Positions 33,683 through 42,101 of a stretch of 64,000 nucleotides of DNA are shown here, one piece after another (positions within the stretch are counted from its first letter, which is position 1; each line of letters starts with the position of its first letter). The stretch spans positions 4,960,001-5,024,000 of the forward strand of contig OW818698.1 in NCBI GenBank assembly GCA_942493375.1, read 5' to 3'. Under the pieces are notes generated by a model. That model was not told the DNA's origin. It did no database searches and was given only the letters and a program-made list of their open reading frames with translations. Source of the stretch: G942493375 sp942493375 (GTDB lineage Bacteria > Armatimonadota > UBA5829). Position numbers and translations under genes: made by a program.

Positions 33683-34974
33683 TACCTGACCCCTTTCACA
33701 TTCCTGAGCAGCAATGCTCCCAGCAGCAGGAAAAATGCAGCCATGCTAAACAGAGCAATATAACCATTGGAAGTGTAGTGGGCAACTGAACCGGTGGCTG
33801 TTTTCTCCATTGTATGGCCAAAGGCTCCGAGTAATGCTCCAGCTATCGGCAGCACAATCGATTGCGGCAGCACGAAAGCTATATGCCAAACAGCCATGTC
33901 TTTCCCGGCTTCGTCTTTGTTTGGCAGCACATCACATCCCAACGCCCAGTCCACACTGTAATACGCTCCGTACCCCAGTCCGAAAACTATAGCTGTAATG
34001 AATGTATACGTCAGCGACTTGGAGAATATGAATGCAAAACAGGCCAGAGCTATGACTGTGTTTGCAACATACACCACAGGCTTGCGGCCCACTCTATCTG
34101 ATATTGTCCCTCCCAGCATACCTGTTATCGAAGCGCAGATCAGCACTATCATCAACACATAGCCGGTGTAGAGCTCCTTGCGGTCTTCGGGGACACCAGC
34201 CATATCGGTGAGATAGAACTGCATAAACTCCTGCACGCTCCATAGCCCCATTACAACCAGGAACCTGGTGATCCAGACCCAGGCAAAGTTTGGGTGCTTT
34301 CTGGGGTCTATCCATAAGCTCTTAATGAAACCCAGCATGTCCAGTTTGCCAGGTGGATCTGTGCGTGGTTTTTCTTTGGTACCTATGACTGTCACAAACA
34401 GAAATAGCACCATACTGATACCTATTACTAAATAGCTTAGTCCGGTTTGTCCTGCATTCATCAGCAATCCGGCTGATAACACTCCCACAATTGTTCCCGC
34501 CTGGCTCATTGCAGCCATCCAACCGCTGGCGCTCCCTCGCTGCTCTTTGGGAACTACATCGGGAATGATCCCATTGTAAGCTCCACCGGCAAGGTTGTTA
34601 CCTATCTGGGTGATTAAATAACCTACGAAATACAGCCAGAGGTTAAGTGTTCGTCCACCCATCCAGACCATTGCCAGCCCGATAAGGTTTATTGCAGTGC
34701 CGACGATCATATAGGGCCTGCGCCGGCCCAGTTTCGACATGCACCGGTCACTGAACGGGCCAGCGAGCAGGGGTATAATAAACGCCGGTATTGCTCCCAT
34801 ACCAAGTAATAGCCCGGTTGTCTCCGCTGGACGATTTGGGGCTATCTCCTTCATCTGACTTGGGATGATCATCATCAGTAATGCCCCCCAGATCAGGTTC
34901 ATAGCAAACCAGAACGCACTCATAAAGAACTGGTCTTTAGCACGCATCTTCTTTGGTTGTTGTGTAGTTTCCAT
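33682..34974 (-). CDS. MFS transporter, SLC45/GPH sugar-carrier type
   Basis: A 430-residue, 12-helix inner-membrane carrier. The motif after helix 2, GPFSDRCMSKLGRRRPYMI, is the form found in sucrose/SLC45-like and GPH sugar-cation symporters, and the central ISDRVGRKPVVYVAN repeats it for the second half. A hydrophilic loop near residues 195-225 (KPRTDPPGKLDML) joins the halves. Start at 34974 with GGGGG upstream. It is the only obvious transporter in the window and a likely route for soluble sugars made outside by the secreted enzymes. It follows the CDP-alcohol phosphatidyltransferase gene by 11 bases, so the two form an operon. Confidence 0.85.
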   Translation of the reverse strand: METTQQPKKMRAKDQFFMSAFWFAMNLIWGALLMMIIPSQMKEIAPNRPAETTGLLLGMGAIPAFIIPLLAGPFSDRCMSKLGRRRPYMIVGTAINLIGLAMVWMGGRTLNLWLYFVGYLITQIGNNLAGGAYNGIIPDVVPKEQRGSASGWMAAMSQAGTIVGVLSAGLLMNAGQTGLSYLVIGISMVLFLFVTVIGTKEKPRTDPPGKLDMLGFIKSLWIDPRKHPNFAWVWITRFLVVMGLWSVQEFMQFYLTDMAGVPEDRKELYTGYVLMIVLICASITGMLGGTISDRVGRKPVVYVANTVIALACFAFIFSKSLTYTFITAIVFGLGYGAYYSVDWALGCDVLPNKDEAGKDMAVWHIAFVLPQSIVLPIAGALLGAFGHTMEKTATGSVAHYTSNGYIALFSMAAFFLLLGALLLRNVKGVR

Positions 34975-34985
34975 TATTCTGCCCC

Positions 34986-35552
34986 CTACTTCTCAGATGG
35001 TTTACTGATCAGCTTAAGACATTCGATAGATTCCCATAGATGGAGCACAACAAATACTGCGATTAAAGTGAATATGACCGAATCCACTATCATAACCGGG
35101 ATTGTATTGGGGATTACCAAACGGACTACCAGGAAGAGCAGATATAGATATTCGAAGGCTCCGGTTGGCTTGGAGAATTTTGTCTTGATGACTTCGCCTC
35201 TGTCGGATACAAGATTAGCCATGAACTGCCCGGCCAGGGTCATCAACATTGCCAGGTATATAACTATGAACTGGTAAGTGTGGATTACATGAGCTGCATA
35301 AAAGGCTACAAACAACAGGTGCAGAAATATGAAGTCAACGGTACTGTCCAGATTGGCGCCAAACTCGGAGGCCTGCTTTAGGTAACGGGATACTCTCCCA
35401 TCCAGCAAATCAGTCAACATTGCCAGTGCCATTCCAATGACCGACATATATCCAATCTTCAGCGCGATTCCAGCTATTATAATCGGCAGCAGGACCAGTC
35501 TGGAGATAGTTAGAATATTGCCAGCTGTAACGTATTTCACGTCGTTCTGCAT
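34986..35552 (-). CDS. CDP-alcohol phosphatidyltransferase family protein
   Basis: A 188-residue inner-membrane enzyme that transfers a phosphatidyl group from a CDP-lipid (or CDP-alcohol) to an alcohol. The complete family signature is visible: D48, D51-G52, S55 (usually Ala), R56, G65, D69 and D73, i.e. D-x2-D-G-x2-S-R-x8-G-x3-D-x3-D. Start at 35552 with AAGGA 9 bases upstream; a longer in-frame start is less likely. About six membrane helices. The acceptor alcohol (glycerol phosphate, inositol phosphate or other) is not deducible. It is first in a two-gene unit with the MFS carrier. Confidence 0.9.
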   Translation of the reverse strand: MQNDVKYVTAGNILTISRLVLLPIIIAGIALKIGYMSVIGMALAMLTDLLDGRVSRYLKQASEFGANLDSTVDFIFLHLLFVAFYAAHVIHTYQFIVIYLAMLMTLAGQFMANLVSDRGEVIKTKFSKPTGAFEYLYLLFLVVRLVIPNTIPVMIVDSVIFTLIAVFVVLHLWESIECLKLISKPSEK

Positions 35553-35703
35553 CTTGTTGTATCCTTTCTGTATATCCCACAACATTGATACACAAAGAAA
35601 CCTCGGGTTAGTATTACGACTAACGATTGTGAAAATCCTTTGTTGAATTGAACGAATGTGACATTGTATATATCTTTGGTACCGCCCAGTAATATGAGAA
35701 CAT

Positions 35704-35772
35704 TGTCATCCTGAGGAACGAAGGATCTGCTTTCCAGCCGAAAAAGCAGATACTTCGTTCCTCAGGATGACA
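35704..35772. repeat. GTCATCCTGAGG hairpin element, copy 4 (long form 35685-35796)
   Basis: Arms as in the other copies with one mismatch in the right arm (GATACTTCG instead of GATCCTTCG). Flanks CAGTAATATGAGAACAT and CAACTTTGAACTGTTA match the long form. Confidence 0.95.
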
Positions 35773-35898
35773 AATACCGGCAACTTTGAACTGTTACATG
35801 TCTTTGACAAACGGAATGCGGCGGAATAGAATGCGTTTGGACAGTAGGCATAATAGCTAAACCTTATCTAGTGTGAATTTTGAAAAGGGTTGCGTAAC

Positions 35899-35970
35899 TG
35901 TCATCCTGAGGAACGAAGGATCTGCTTTTTCCCGGATAGCAAAGCAGATCCTTCGTTCCTCAGGATGACA
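35899..35970. repeat. GTCATCCTGAGG hairpin element, copy 5 (short form)
   Basis: Full arms with no mismatch, loop about 11 bases, but the flanks do not match the long form. It ends 26 bases before the start of the GH-A-like gene. Confidence 0.95.
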
Positions 35971-35995
35971 CAGTGGTTGGCGGAGGGAATTGGAT

Positions 35996-38284
35996 TTGAA
36001 AACCAGGATCGCGATTTGCATTTTACTGCTCTTTGCTACGGCAGCTTGTGCATCAGACAGGTTCACGTGCGATAAGAATGGATTTAAACTGAATAATAGA
36101 CCGTTCATCCCTGTTGGTGCCTGTTATGCTGTGGTTACAGATCTGGACTTTGCTGGTAAGTATAACAAGGAAATAGCAGACAAGGACCTGGATATATGCA
36201 AAGACTTGAATATGAACATCCTGATGATTTTTCTGGATTATGCGTCCTTTGAGCCCTCTGATGACCACTGGAATGACTCATATACTTCGAATGTAGATGA
36301 TTTCATTGAACGTGCATATAAGCGGGGGATATATATAGTCATCGGCACAAATAACTGGGCTGCTGGTTTTGAGTTCGAGAAAATACCAGCTTGTGAAGGA
36401 GATTCACGCAGCGATCAACGGTTTGCCAGTCAGATCATAATGCAGGAATCTGCTAAGTGGACAAGGGAATTTCTCACACGGTTGAAGAATAGGGATAAGC
36501 TGTTTGCCTGGGTGATCTTTGGTGAGCCTGCAACCAATGCATGGGCAAGTGAGACTGGATCCCTCAAACTGGGGTTTATGGCTGAGTATATGAAGTCCGG
36601 AATAATAACCCGATGGCACGACTATCTAAGACGCAAATACCGGTTGTTTTCGTGGTTGAAAGATTCCTGGTCACTCGGTGGAAAGATCGAGGCCATGCGG
36701 CCTGAGGAAGTCGACTTCGACACAGTGCGACCGGCATTTGAGGGTGATATCCACTACTATGCAGGACAGGAATATCCCAGCTCATGGCGGCGTTCGGAGG
36801 ATTATCAACGGTTTCTGGTTGAGGAGTATACCCGCAATGTGAACTTCCTCTCTGATACTGTAAAGAGTGTTGATCCGGACCTGATGACCTGTAACAGCCT
36901 GCTTCCAGTGCTTTTGCCTGTGCTGCGATCGTGGAGATGGTCGATACCAGAAGTCCATCATGGAATCGCATTTCCTGATCGATTGATAGAGCCCCAGGTG
37001 AAGACCGATTTTACGGCTATTCGGTTCTCCCCGGATATGGACTCATGGTCGGAGAGCCTTTCACTGCCTTCTATGCCGATTGAGTATAAGCTCCAGTTCG
37101 GTCTTCCTGCAGCAATATGGTATATGAAACACGCTCTCAGCGAAGCCAATAAGCCCCTTATGTTTTTCGATCTGGACAATGCAGATTTCGGCAACTGGAC
37201 CCCGGAGATGATGCGGACTTATACTTCCCAGGAATTACCTCTTGCGTTCTATGCCGGTGCCAATGGATACCTCTGGTGGGACTATAAGAACAATCCCGCA
37301 GTAGCTGCACCTTACGGTCTGGTAAACGATGACCGCACACCTACCAGTCGTTATAATGTGGCAAAGGATTTCAATAAGTGGCTACAACAATCGAATCTGC
37401 AGCCGGCAACTCCCGAAGTCACAATCATAATGAATGAGACCGACATAATAGTGAATAGCTGGGATACTTGGGCATCAATTGAAGCGCTCTCCGAATCGCT
37501 GTTGAGCCGTGGGGTTACCTATGAAGTAATTACCGTTGGGGAGTTCGTAAGTTCACCAAAAACGCGTTCAAAAGTGATCTGGCTTAGGAATGGTTTTGCA
37601 GACATTGACCCGCAGCACCCGACGTTTCGAAAGTTGATGGAAGACCCGAAGAAGCAGGTGCTTGTTATTGGCATGGATAGATTCATATCGACTGAGGCAG
37701 AAAAGTATAATGGCAATCTAGCTAACGCCAGTGTCAATGTTTTCCGCAGCAGTGCAGGGAAGCTGTCTATCAAAAGTGGACCTTTCCAGCCCAAAGCTCC
37801 ATTTAAACCAATGAGTGGCAAGCTAATGCCCATCGATAAGCCTGCTTACATCTCTGGTAAATATGGGATATTGCTTGACGATGGAAAGAGTGTTGAACAC
37901 GCAGTCGGTCTTGCGGTCGCCAACGTTGAGCTGCCTGCTAAAGGAGACCTGATCCCGCTGCTTGAGGATTCTGATGGAAAAGCCCTGGCAATAGGGGATA
38001 GGAAATCACCAAACAAAACTCTGTTGCTGCTGCAACTTCAGGCGATCTGGTATGCAGACAAGGAGTCAGGGGTGCTGGATTTGGTTCCGGACCTGCTGGG
38101 TATAAGTCGAAAATATCGACAACCCGGTGTTGCGACAGTTCCGGCAAAGAAAGGCAGATTTATGATCAGGACATTCGGAGATCCAACTCCTGCCCCTGTC
38201 GGATTGACATTTAATTCTGAAGGTAAACTTGTCCATTCAGATGCACCTCTGAAAACCGGAGAAGTGAGGTTGGTAGGCAAATGA
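35996..38284 (+). CDS. Secreted GH-A-like TIM-barrel enzyme
   Basis: A 762-residue exported protein with a TTG start at 35996, chosen because GGAGG lies 9 bases upstream (another TTG at 35990 is closer). Signal peptide KTRIAICILLLFATAACA. The mature barrel shows FKLNNRPFIPVGACY, as in GH2/GH5-like beta-mannanase or galactanase folds, then DLNMNILMIFLDY, FAWVIFGEPATNAW with a GEP motif (acid/base candidate) and ANGYLWWDYKNNPA near 420. Residues 470-650 resemble the Rossmann-like trimerisation domain of GH42/GH2 enzymes, followed by a beta-domain. Its last bases overlap the ogt start (ATGA), which couples a glycosidase to a DNA-repair gene. Confidence 0.7.
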   Translation: MKTRIAICILLLFATAACASDRFTCDKNGFKLNNRPFIPVGACYAVVTDLDFAGKYNKEIADKDLDICKDLNMNILMIFLDYASFEPSDDHWNDSYTSNVDDFIERAYKRGIYIVIGTNNWAAGFEFEKIPACEGDSRSDQRFASQIIMQESAKWTREFLTRLKNRDKLFAWVIFGEPATNAWASETGSLKLGFMAEYMKSGIITRWHDYLRRKYRLFSWLKDSWSLGGKIEAMRPEEVDFDTVRPAFEGDIHYYAGQEYPSSWRRSEDYQRFLVEEYTRNVNFLSDTVKSVDPDLMTCNSLLPVLLPVLRSWRWSIPEVHHGIAFPDRLIEPQVKTDFTAIRFSPDMDSWSESLSLPSMPIEYKLQFGLPAAIWYMKHALSEANKPLMFFDLDNADFGNWTPEMMRTYTSQELPLAFYAGANGYLWWDYKNNPAVAAPYGLVNDDRTPTSRYNVAKDFNKWLQQSNLQPATPEVTIIMNETDIIVNSWDTWASIEALSESLLSRGVTYEVITVGEFVSSPKTRSKVIWLRNGFADIDPQHPTFRKLMEDPKKQVLVIGMDRFISTEAEKYNGNLANASVNVFRSSAGKLSIKSGPFQPKAPFKPMSGKLMPIDKPAYISGKYGILLDDGKSVEHAVGLAVANVELPAKGDLIPLLEDSDGKALAIGDRKSPNKTLLLLQLQAIWYADKESGVLDLVPDLLGISRKYRQPGVATVPAKKGRFMIRTFGDPTPAPVGLTFNSEGKLVHSDAPLKTGEVRLVGK

Positions 38285-38742
38285 ATATTTTCTTTTACAA
38301 GACTGATATAGGGCGCATTGGAATAGCTGAAGATTCCGGTTCTGTCAGGAATGTCTATTTTGAGACGGATGTTATCCCGAGCGATATTGAAGTCCATGAG
38401 ACTGAAACTATCAGAGAAGCATCCAGGCAGTTAAAAGCTTACCTGGCTGGCGAATTGAAGAGTTTTACGCTGCCATTGGCACCTGTTGGCACAGATTATA
38501 TGCAGAAAGTGTGGCGTCTGCTTTGTGAAATCCCATATGGACAGACAGCCAGCTATAAAGATATTGCGGCTAATGCAGGTAACCCAAAGGCTGCACGTGC
38601 TGTCGGGTTGGCGAACAACAGAAATCCAATTCCGATATTCATCCCCTGCCACAGAGTAATAGGCACTAGTGGAAAACTCACAGGTTACCGCGGTGGACTG
38701 GATATCAAGCACAGGTTACTGGAACTGGAGTCAGGGGAATAA
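38281..38742 (+). CDS. ogt: Methylated-DNA--protein-cysteine S-methyltransferase
   Basis: A 153-residue suicide repair protein that takes the methyl group from O6-methylguanine (and O4-methylthymine). The C-terminal domain holds the winged-helix segment EIPYGQTASYKDIAANAGNP, the Arg finger and N-hinge AARAVGLANNRNPIPIFIP, and the catalytic Cys at about 122 in PCHRVIG. The N-terminal domain is short (about 65 residues), normal for Ogt. Start overlaps the preceding glycosidase stop by 4 bases, so translation is coupled. The alkylpurine glycosylase gene follows in the same direction, separated by a hairpin element. Together they form a small alkylation-repair pair. Confidence 0.95.
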   Translation: MNIFFYKTDIGRIGIAEDSGSVRNVYFETDVIPSDIEVHETETIREASRQLKAYLAGELKSFTLPLAPVGTDYMQKVWRLLCEIPYGQTASYKDIAANAGNPKAARAVGLANNRNPIPIFIPCHRVIGTSGKLTGYRGGLDIKHRLLELESGE

Positions 38743-38759
38743 TATCCGAGTGTAGACAC

Positions 38760-38831
38760 TGTCATCCTGAGGAACGAAGGATCTGCTTTTACTTAGTCGA
38801 AACAGCAGATCCTTCGTTCCTCAGGATGACA
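38760..38831. repeat. GTCATCCTGAGG hairpin element, copy 6 (short form)
   Basis: Complete arms with a longer, imperfect loop (TTACTTAGTCGAAACA). It occupies most of the gap between ogt and the glycosylase gene. Confidence 0.95.
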
Positions 38832-38862
38832 GCGTGGGATGGTGTGGGAGTCATTCGAACTA

Positions 38863-39465
38863 ATGGCAGTCTTTAAATATGGAAGCGTTGAAATTGAATA
38901 CCTGAAGAAACGTGACAAGAAGCTTGGGGCTGCTATCGACAGGATCGGGATAATTGAACGAAGAGTTGTACCTGATCCGTTCGCCGCACTTGTTATGAGC
39001 ATTGTGAGCCAGCAGATATCCAGTAAAGCGGCTGATACTGTCTGCAACAGACTGCGCGAGATGCTGGTTGAGATTACACCGGAGAACGTTGTAAATGCCA
39101 GCCTGGACGAGATCCAAAAATGCGGGATGTCTGTCCGAAAGGCCAATTACATCAGGGGTATAGGCGATGCGGTGGTCTCCGGGGATCTGGATATCGCAGG
39201 TTTTAACGAACTTCCGGACGAAGAGATCATCCGGCAGTTGGTATCTCTTTCTGGCGTAGGTCTATGGACAGCTGAAATGCTCCTGATCTTCTCTCTGGGC
39301 AGACCGGATGTGCTCAGCTGGGGTGATTTGGCAATACGACGCGGGATGATGAACTTGTATGGTCTGAAATCGCTACCGAAAGAACAGTTTGAACGCTATC
39401 GCAAGAGATACTCTCCTTATGGATCTGTTGCATCGCTGTATCTGTGGGCTTTATCGGTTATGTAG
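38863..39465 (+). CDS. DNA-3-methyladenine glycosylase (AlkA-like, HhH-GPD)
   Basis: A 200-residue base-excision repair enzyme that removes alkylated purines. The family helix VMSIVSQQISSKAADTV leads to the helix-hairpin-helix LVSLSGVGLWTAEMLL and the catalytic Asp in LSWGDLAIRRGMMNLYG. It lacks the N-terminal TBP-like domain of E. coli AlkA, which fits the short bacterial/archaeal type. Start at 38863 is favoured because homologues begin near FKYGSVEIEYLKKRD; an in-frame ATG at 38839 is possible but lies closer to the hairpin. No SD is close to 38863 (GGGAG is 12 bases away). Acts in the cytoplasm with ogt. Confidence 0.88.
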   Translation: MAVFKYGSVEIEYLKKRDKKLGAAIDRIGIIERRVVPDPFAALVMSIVSQQISSKAADTVCNRLREMLVEITPENVVNASLDEIQKCGMSVRKANYIRGIGDAVVSGDLDIAGFNELPDEEIIRQLVSLSGVGLWTAEMLLIFSLGRPDVLSWGDLAIRRGMMNLYGLKSLPKEQFERYRKRYSPYGSVASLYLWALSVM

Positions 39466-39482
39466 CGAAAACAGCATTGGTT

Positions 39483-42101
39483 CTAGTTGGCGTTCCTTTG
39501 CCAAAACTGCCTCGCGATTGGCTTGGAGCTGTCGGTCCAGCCGAAACCACCGTGATAACCGTAGAGCGTCCACGAGGCATTGAGGGTCTCGTTAAGCAGC
39601 ATTTCATCCCTGGTCCAACGGGCTACTGAGTGACCTGTGCGGCTTTCCGCGTAACCAATCACTCCGAATTCACCTACATCGAGTGGTGGATGCCCGTTTT
39701 TTATCCACCAACGGTAGACCGGCAGGCAGCTTCCTCGCAGAGTCCAGCGGTCCCACCACTCAACAGGAGCATCCCAGCTCTCATCGCGCCAGTTAATGAT
39801 CGGAATCCATGATGGATAGGGCTTGACCGGTGCATCTTCGGGTGATTCAGGTTTGTTTAACATTGACTGATGAGTGAACCCATGAGGGTAATAAATATGG
39901 ACACCGTAAATTACATTGCTGTCATGCATCTTGCGTAAAAGTGGGAAACCACTGGGGTTGGCTCCACGCCCGGCTTCAACCAGGATCGGCATTTGCGGAT
40001 CGATCCTGCGTATGGCTGCGATAGCTTTTTCGGCAAGATCAAACCATTTGTTATTTTCCTCAAGCGTCTGTTCACCCGGCTCGTTCCGCAAATCCAGCAA
40101 TGTGACTACATCCCGGAAGTCCTTGCAAGCCAGCGCAACATTCTGCCAGAAATCCGGGAAGCTGAGTTTTTGAGTAGCATCCCCTTTTCTAAGTTCAACA
40201 TCATCAGGACCAATAAAGTGGGCATCGATAGAAGCTTTAATACCGTACCTGCGGCAATTGACTAGTATTGGTTTGAGGGTTGCAAACCAGGCATCAAAAC
40301 CCTCTTTGGGTGGGTCTATGACTACGATGCGAATATAATTGACGCCGTCTTTTGCGAGGATGGCGATGTCTTCCGGCATTGTCATATTAGACCAGATGTT
40401 AATACCCCTCCGTCCAGTTAAAGGATTAACCGGGTATTTGGGCAATCTATAAGAGAGTGTTTTGCCATTGATGTAACTGAATGGAAGCTGGAAATCGAAC
40501 TCACCATTTCGGAGCGCTTTGCCCCATTTTCCTCCAACAATTTTCCTTGTCGACTTCCACAATGCCTTCGGAGCACTTGGTGATTTGGATGTAAGTGCAA
40601 GCTGGAGCATGGGAGGAATCGGCGCGATGTTATTTTGGCCTCCGATGAAGTACTGCGTGATCGTGTTTCCCCGCCTTATTTGAACTGCATCAGTTGGTAT
40701 CGCTGGCAGTATCTTACGCCAGGTTTCTGCATCAGATAAGTTCTTGATTGGAAGCATCCATACAGTGGCGCCCCTGGGGAGTGAGACTTGTGCTGAGTTA
40801 TTATCAACAGATGCATTCAACTTTCCGGAGCTTGCAGCAATGAGTAACTGCCATGATTCTCCCTGGACAATCAGAGTATCAGGTCTTCCGGTTTTTATGA
40901 TGACTTTGGTTTCTGGAATTGAAAGGCTTTCTAGGTTGTTTAATCGTATTGCAGGTGAAAAATCGGAAACTGCCATCGTGAAATCTATGCTTTTCCACAC
41001 TGCTCCCATCCATGAACGGTCTACCGAGAAATGCATGGCAGGACTAGCCAAACTCAGCGTTGGACCACCCAGCCAGGTAATCTTAAATGGTGTAGGCTCG
41101 GATGCAAATAGTCCCCCGGACTTGTCGGCTGAAACACCTGTTGCAGTGCCATCTGTGACAAATCCCTGCAGTATAGGAGCCCGGAGCCAGGTAAATGGGT
41201 CTGATTGATAATCAGGAAGTATCTGCCCTCCAACACGCTTATTTGCTGACTGTACAAGTTCGTCTGTAGATAAACTCAGGTTACTCAGTTCTTTCGCTGC
41301 AAGGTCCACTTCTCCAGCACTCAGGATGCTTTTGATGTATTCAACTTGCTGGACTAACTTGAGTATACTGGGCTGCAAGCTTCGAAGTTTTAAATCTGGA
41401 ACTGATGCGGCGTTTTGGATGTATCGAATCTGTTGATCGATATCAACAAAGCTGGCAGTCAACTCAAGCCATCGCTCAATCCTGGCGACATACTTGCCTG
41501 CGTCTCCACCATTTCTGGCAGCATTATCGAATGCTTCTACTTCGGCAACCATATGTGCAGTATCAATGCCTGCTGGATACGGAAATGCGAGTGCACGCTT
41601 ATATGCAGTTACCCGATAGGGTGGCGTATAGGAAATTGGTTCGATTTTCAACCAGTCTATAGCAATGCCTGCAGCACCAACTTCGTTTCCGTGTTTCAGG
41701 ATTAGATTCCGAAAAGGCATATCGGCATTTATAGTCAGCTGGAAATCGTGGAATTCGTTGTCTGTGAAGCTGGGAAGTGGTAGACCATTTGCCGGCAGAT
41801 GGTCCTCCCCTTTTTGCCAGTAGAAAAGTGTTTTGGCCGCGGTGTCTTTTGCTCCATACAGTCTGAAAGTGACCTTGTATGATCCGGCTGGCAGGTTACG
41901 CCCGAGATCAACAGTAGCCCAGGCCCAGCTTCCCATATCCGTACCCAAACGAGCTACTTTACCGCCAGATGCGTCAGAGACATCCAGTAGTTCCATGCCT
42001 GGAATAGACTCTGTTTCGATCCTGATATCGGACTGAGACCGGACAGGAGAGACCAGTATCAAGCCTAGAATCAATAATATTAGACCACTTTTAAGATTCA
42101 T
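39483..42101 (-). CDS. Secreted GH5-type glycoside hydrolase with N-terminal beta modules
   Basis: An 872-residue exported protein; start at 42101 overlaps the preceding stop by 4 bases (ATGA), so translation is coupled. Signal peptide GLILLILGLILVSPVRS. Residues 25-150 form a carbohydrate-binding-like sandwich (WAWATVDLGRNLPAGSYKVT); residues 150-480 are helical and beta-rich linker domains. The C-terminal third is a GH5-like (beta/alpha)8 barrel: INIWSNMTMPEDIAIL, VTLLDLRNEPGEQ with acid/base Glu at about 673, and LDVGEFGVIGY with nucleophile Glu at about 810, plus VIYGVHIYYPHGF. The two Glu on strands 4 and 7 are the family pair. Likely an endo-glucanase or -mannanase; specificity not deducible. 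Confidence 0.85.
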   Translation of the reverse strand: MNLKSGLILLILGLILVSPVRSQSDIRIETESIPGMELLDVSDASGGKVARLGTDMGSWAWATVDLGRNLPAGSYKVTFRLYGAKDTAAKTLFYWQKGEDHLPANGLPLPSFTDNEFHDFQLTINADMPFRNLILKHGNEVGAAGIAIDWLKIEPISYTPPYRVTAYKRALAFPYPAGIDTAHMVAEVEAFDNAARNGGDAGKYVARIERWLELTASFVDIDQQIRYIQNAASVPDLKLRSLQPSILKLVQQVEYIKSILSAGEVDLAAKELSNLSLSTDELVQSANKRVGGQILPDYQSDPFTWLRAPILQGFVTDGTATGVSADKSGGLFASEPTPFKITWLGGPTLSLASPAMHFSVDRSWMGAVWKSIDFTMAVSDFSPAIRLNNLESLSIPETKVIIKTGRPDTLIVQGESWQLLIAASSGKLNASVDNNSAQVSLPRGATVWMLPIKNLSDAETWRKILPAIPTDAVQIRRGNTITQYFIGGQNNIAPIPPMLQLALTSKSPSAPKALWKSTRKIVGGKWGKALRNGEFDFQLPFSYINGKTLSYRLPKYPVNPLTGRRGINIWSNMTMPEDIAILAKDGVNYIRIVVIDPPKEGFDAWFATLKPILVNCRRYGIKASIDAHFIGPDDVELRKGDATQKLSFPDFWQNVALACKDFRDVVTLLDLRNEPGEQTLEENNKWFDLAEKAIAAIRRIDPQMPILVEAGRGANPSGFPLLRKMHDSNVIYGVHIYYPHGFTHQSMLNKPESPEDAPVKPYPSWIPIINWRDESWDAPVEWWDRWTLRGSCLPVYRWWIKNGHPPLDVGEFGVIGYAESRTGHSVARWTRDEMLLNETLNASWTLYGYHGGFGWTDSSKPIARQFWQRNAN

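Larger units (their letters stand above)
35553..35995. other. Divergent intergenic region with two hairpin elements
   Basis: The 443 bases between the phosphatidyltransferase start and the next gene's TTG start hold two GTCATCCTGAGG hairpins (35704 and 35899), spaced 126 bases apart, and AT-rich sequence between them. No other gene was seen. Confidence 0.6.
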
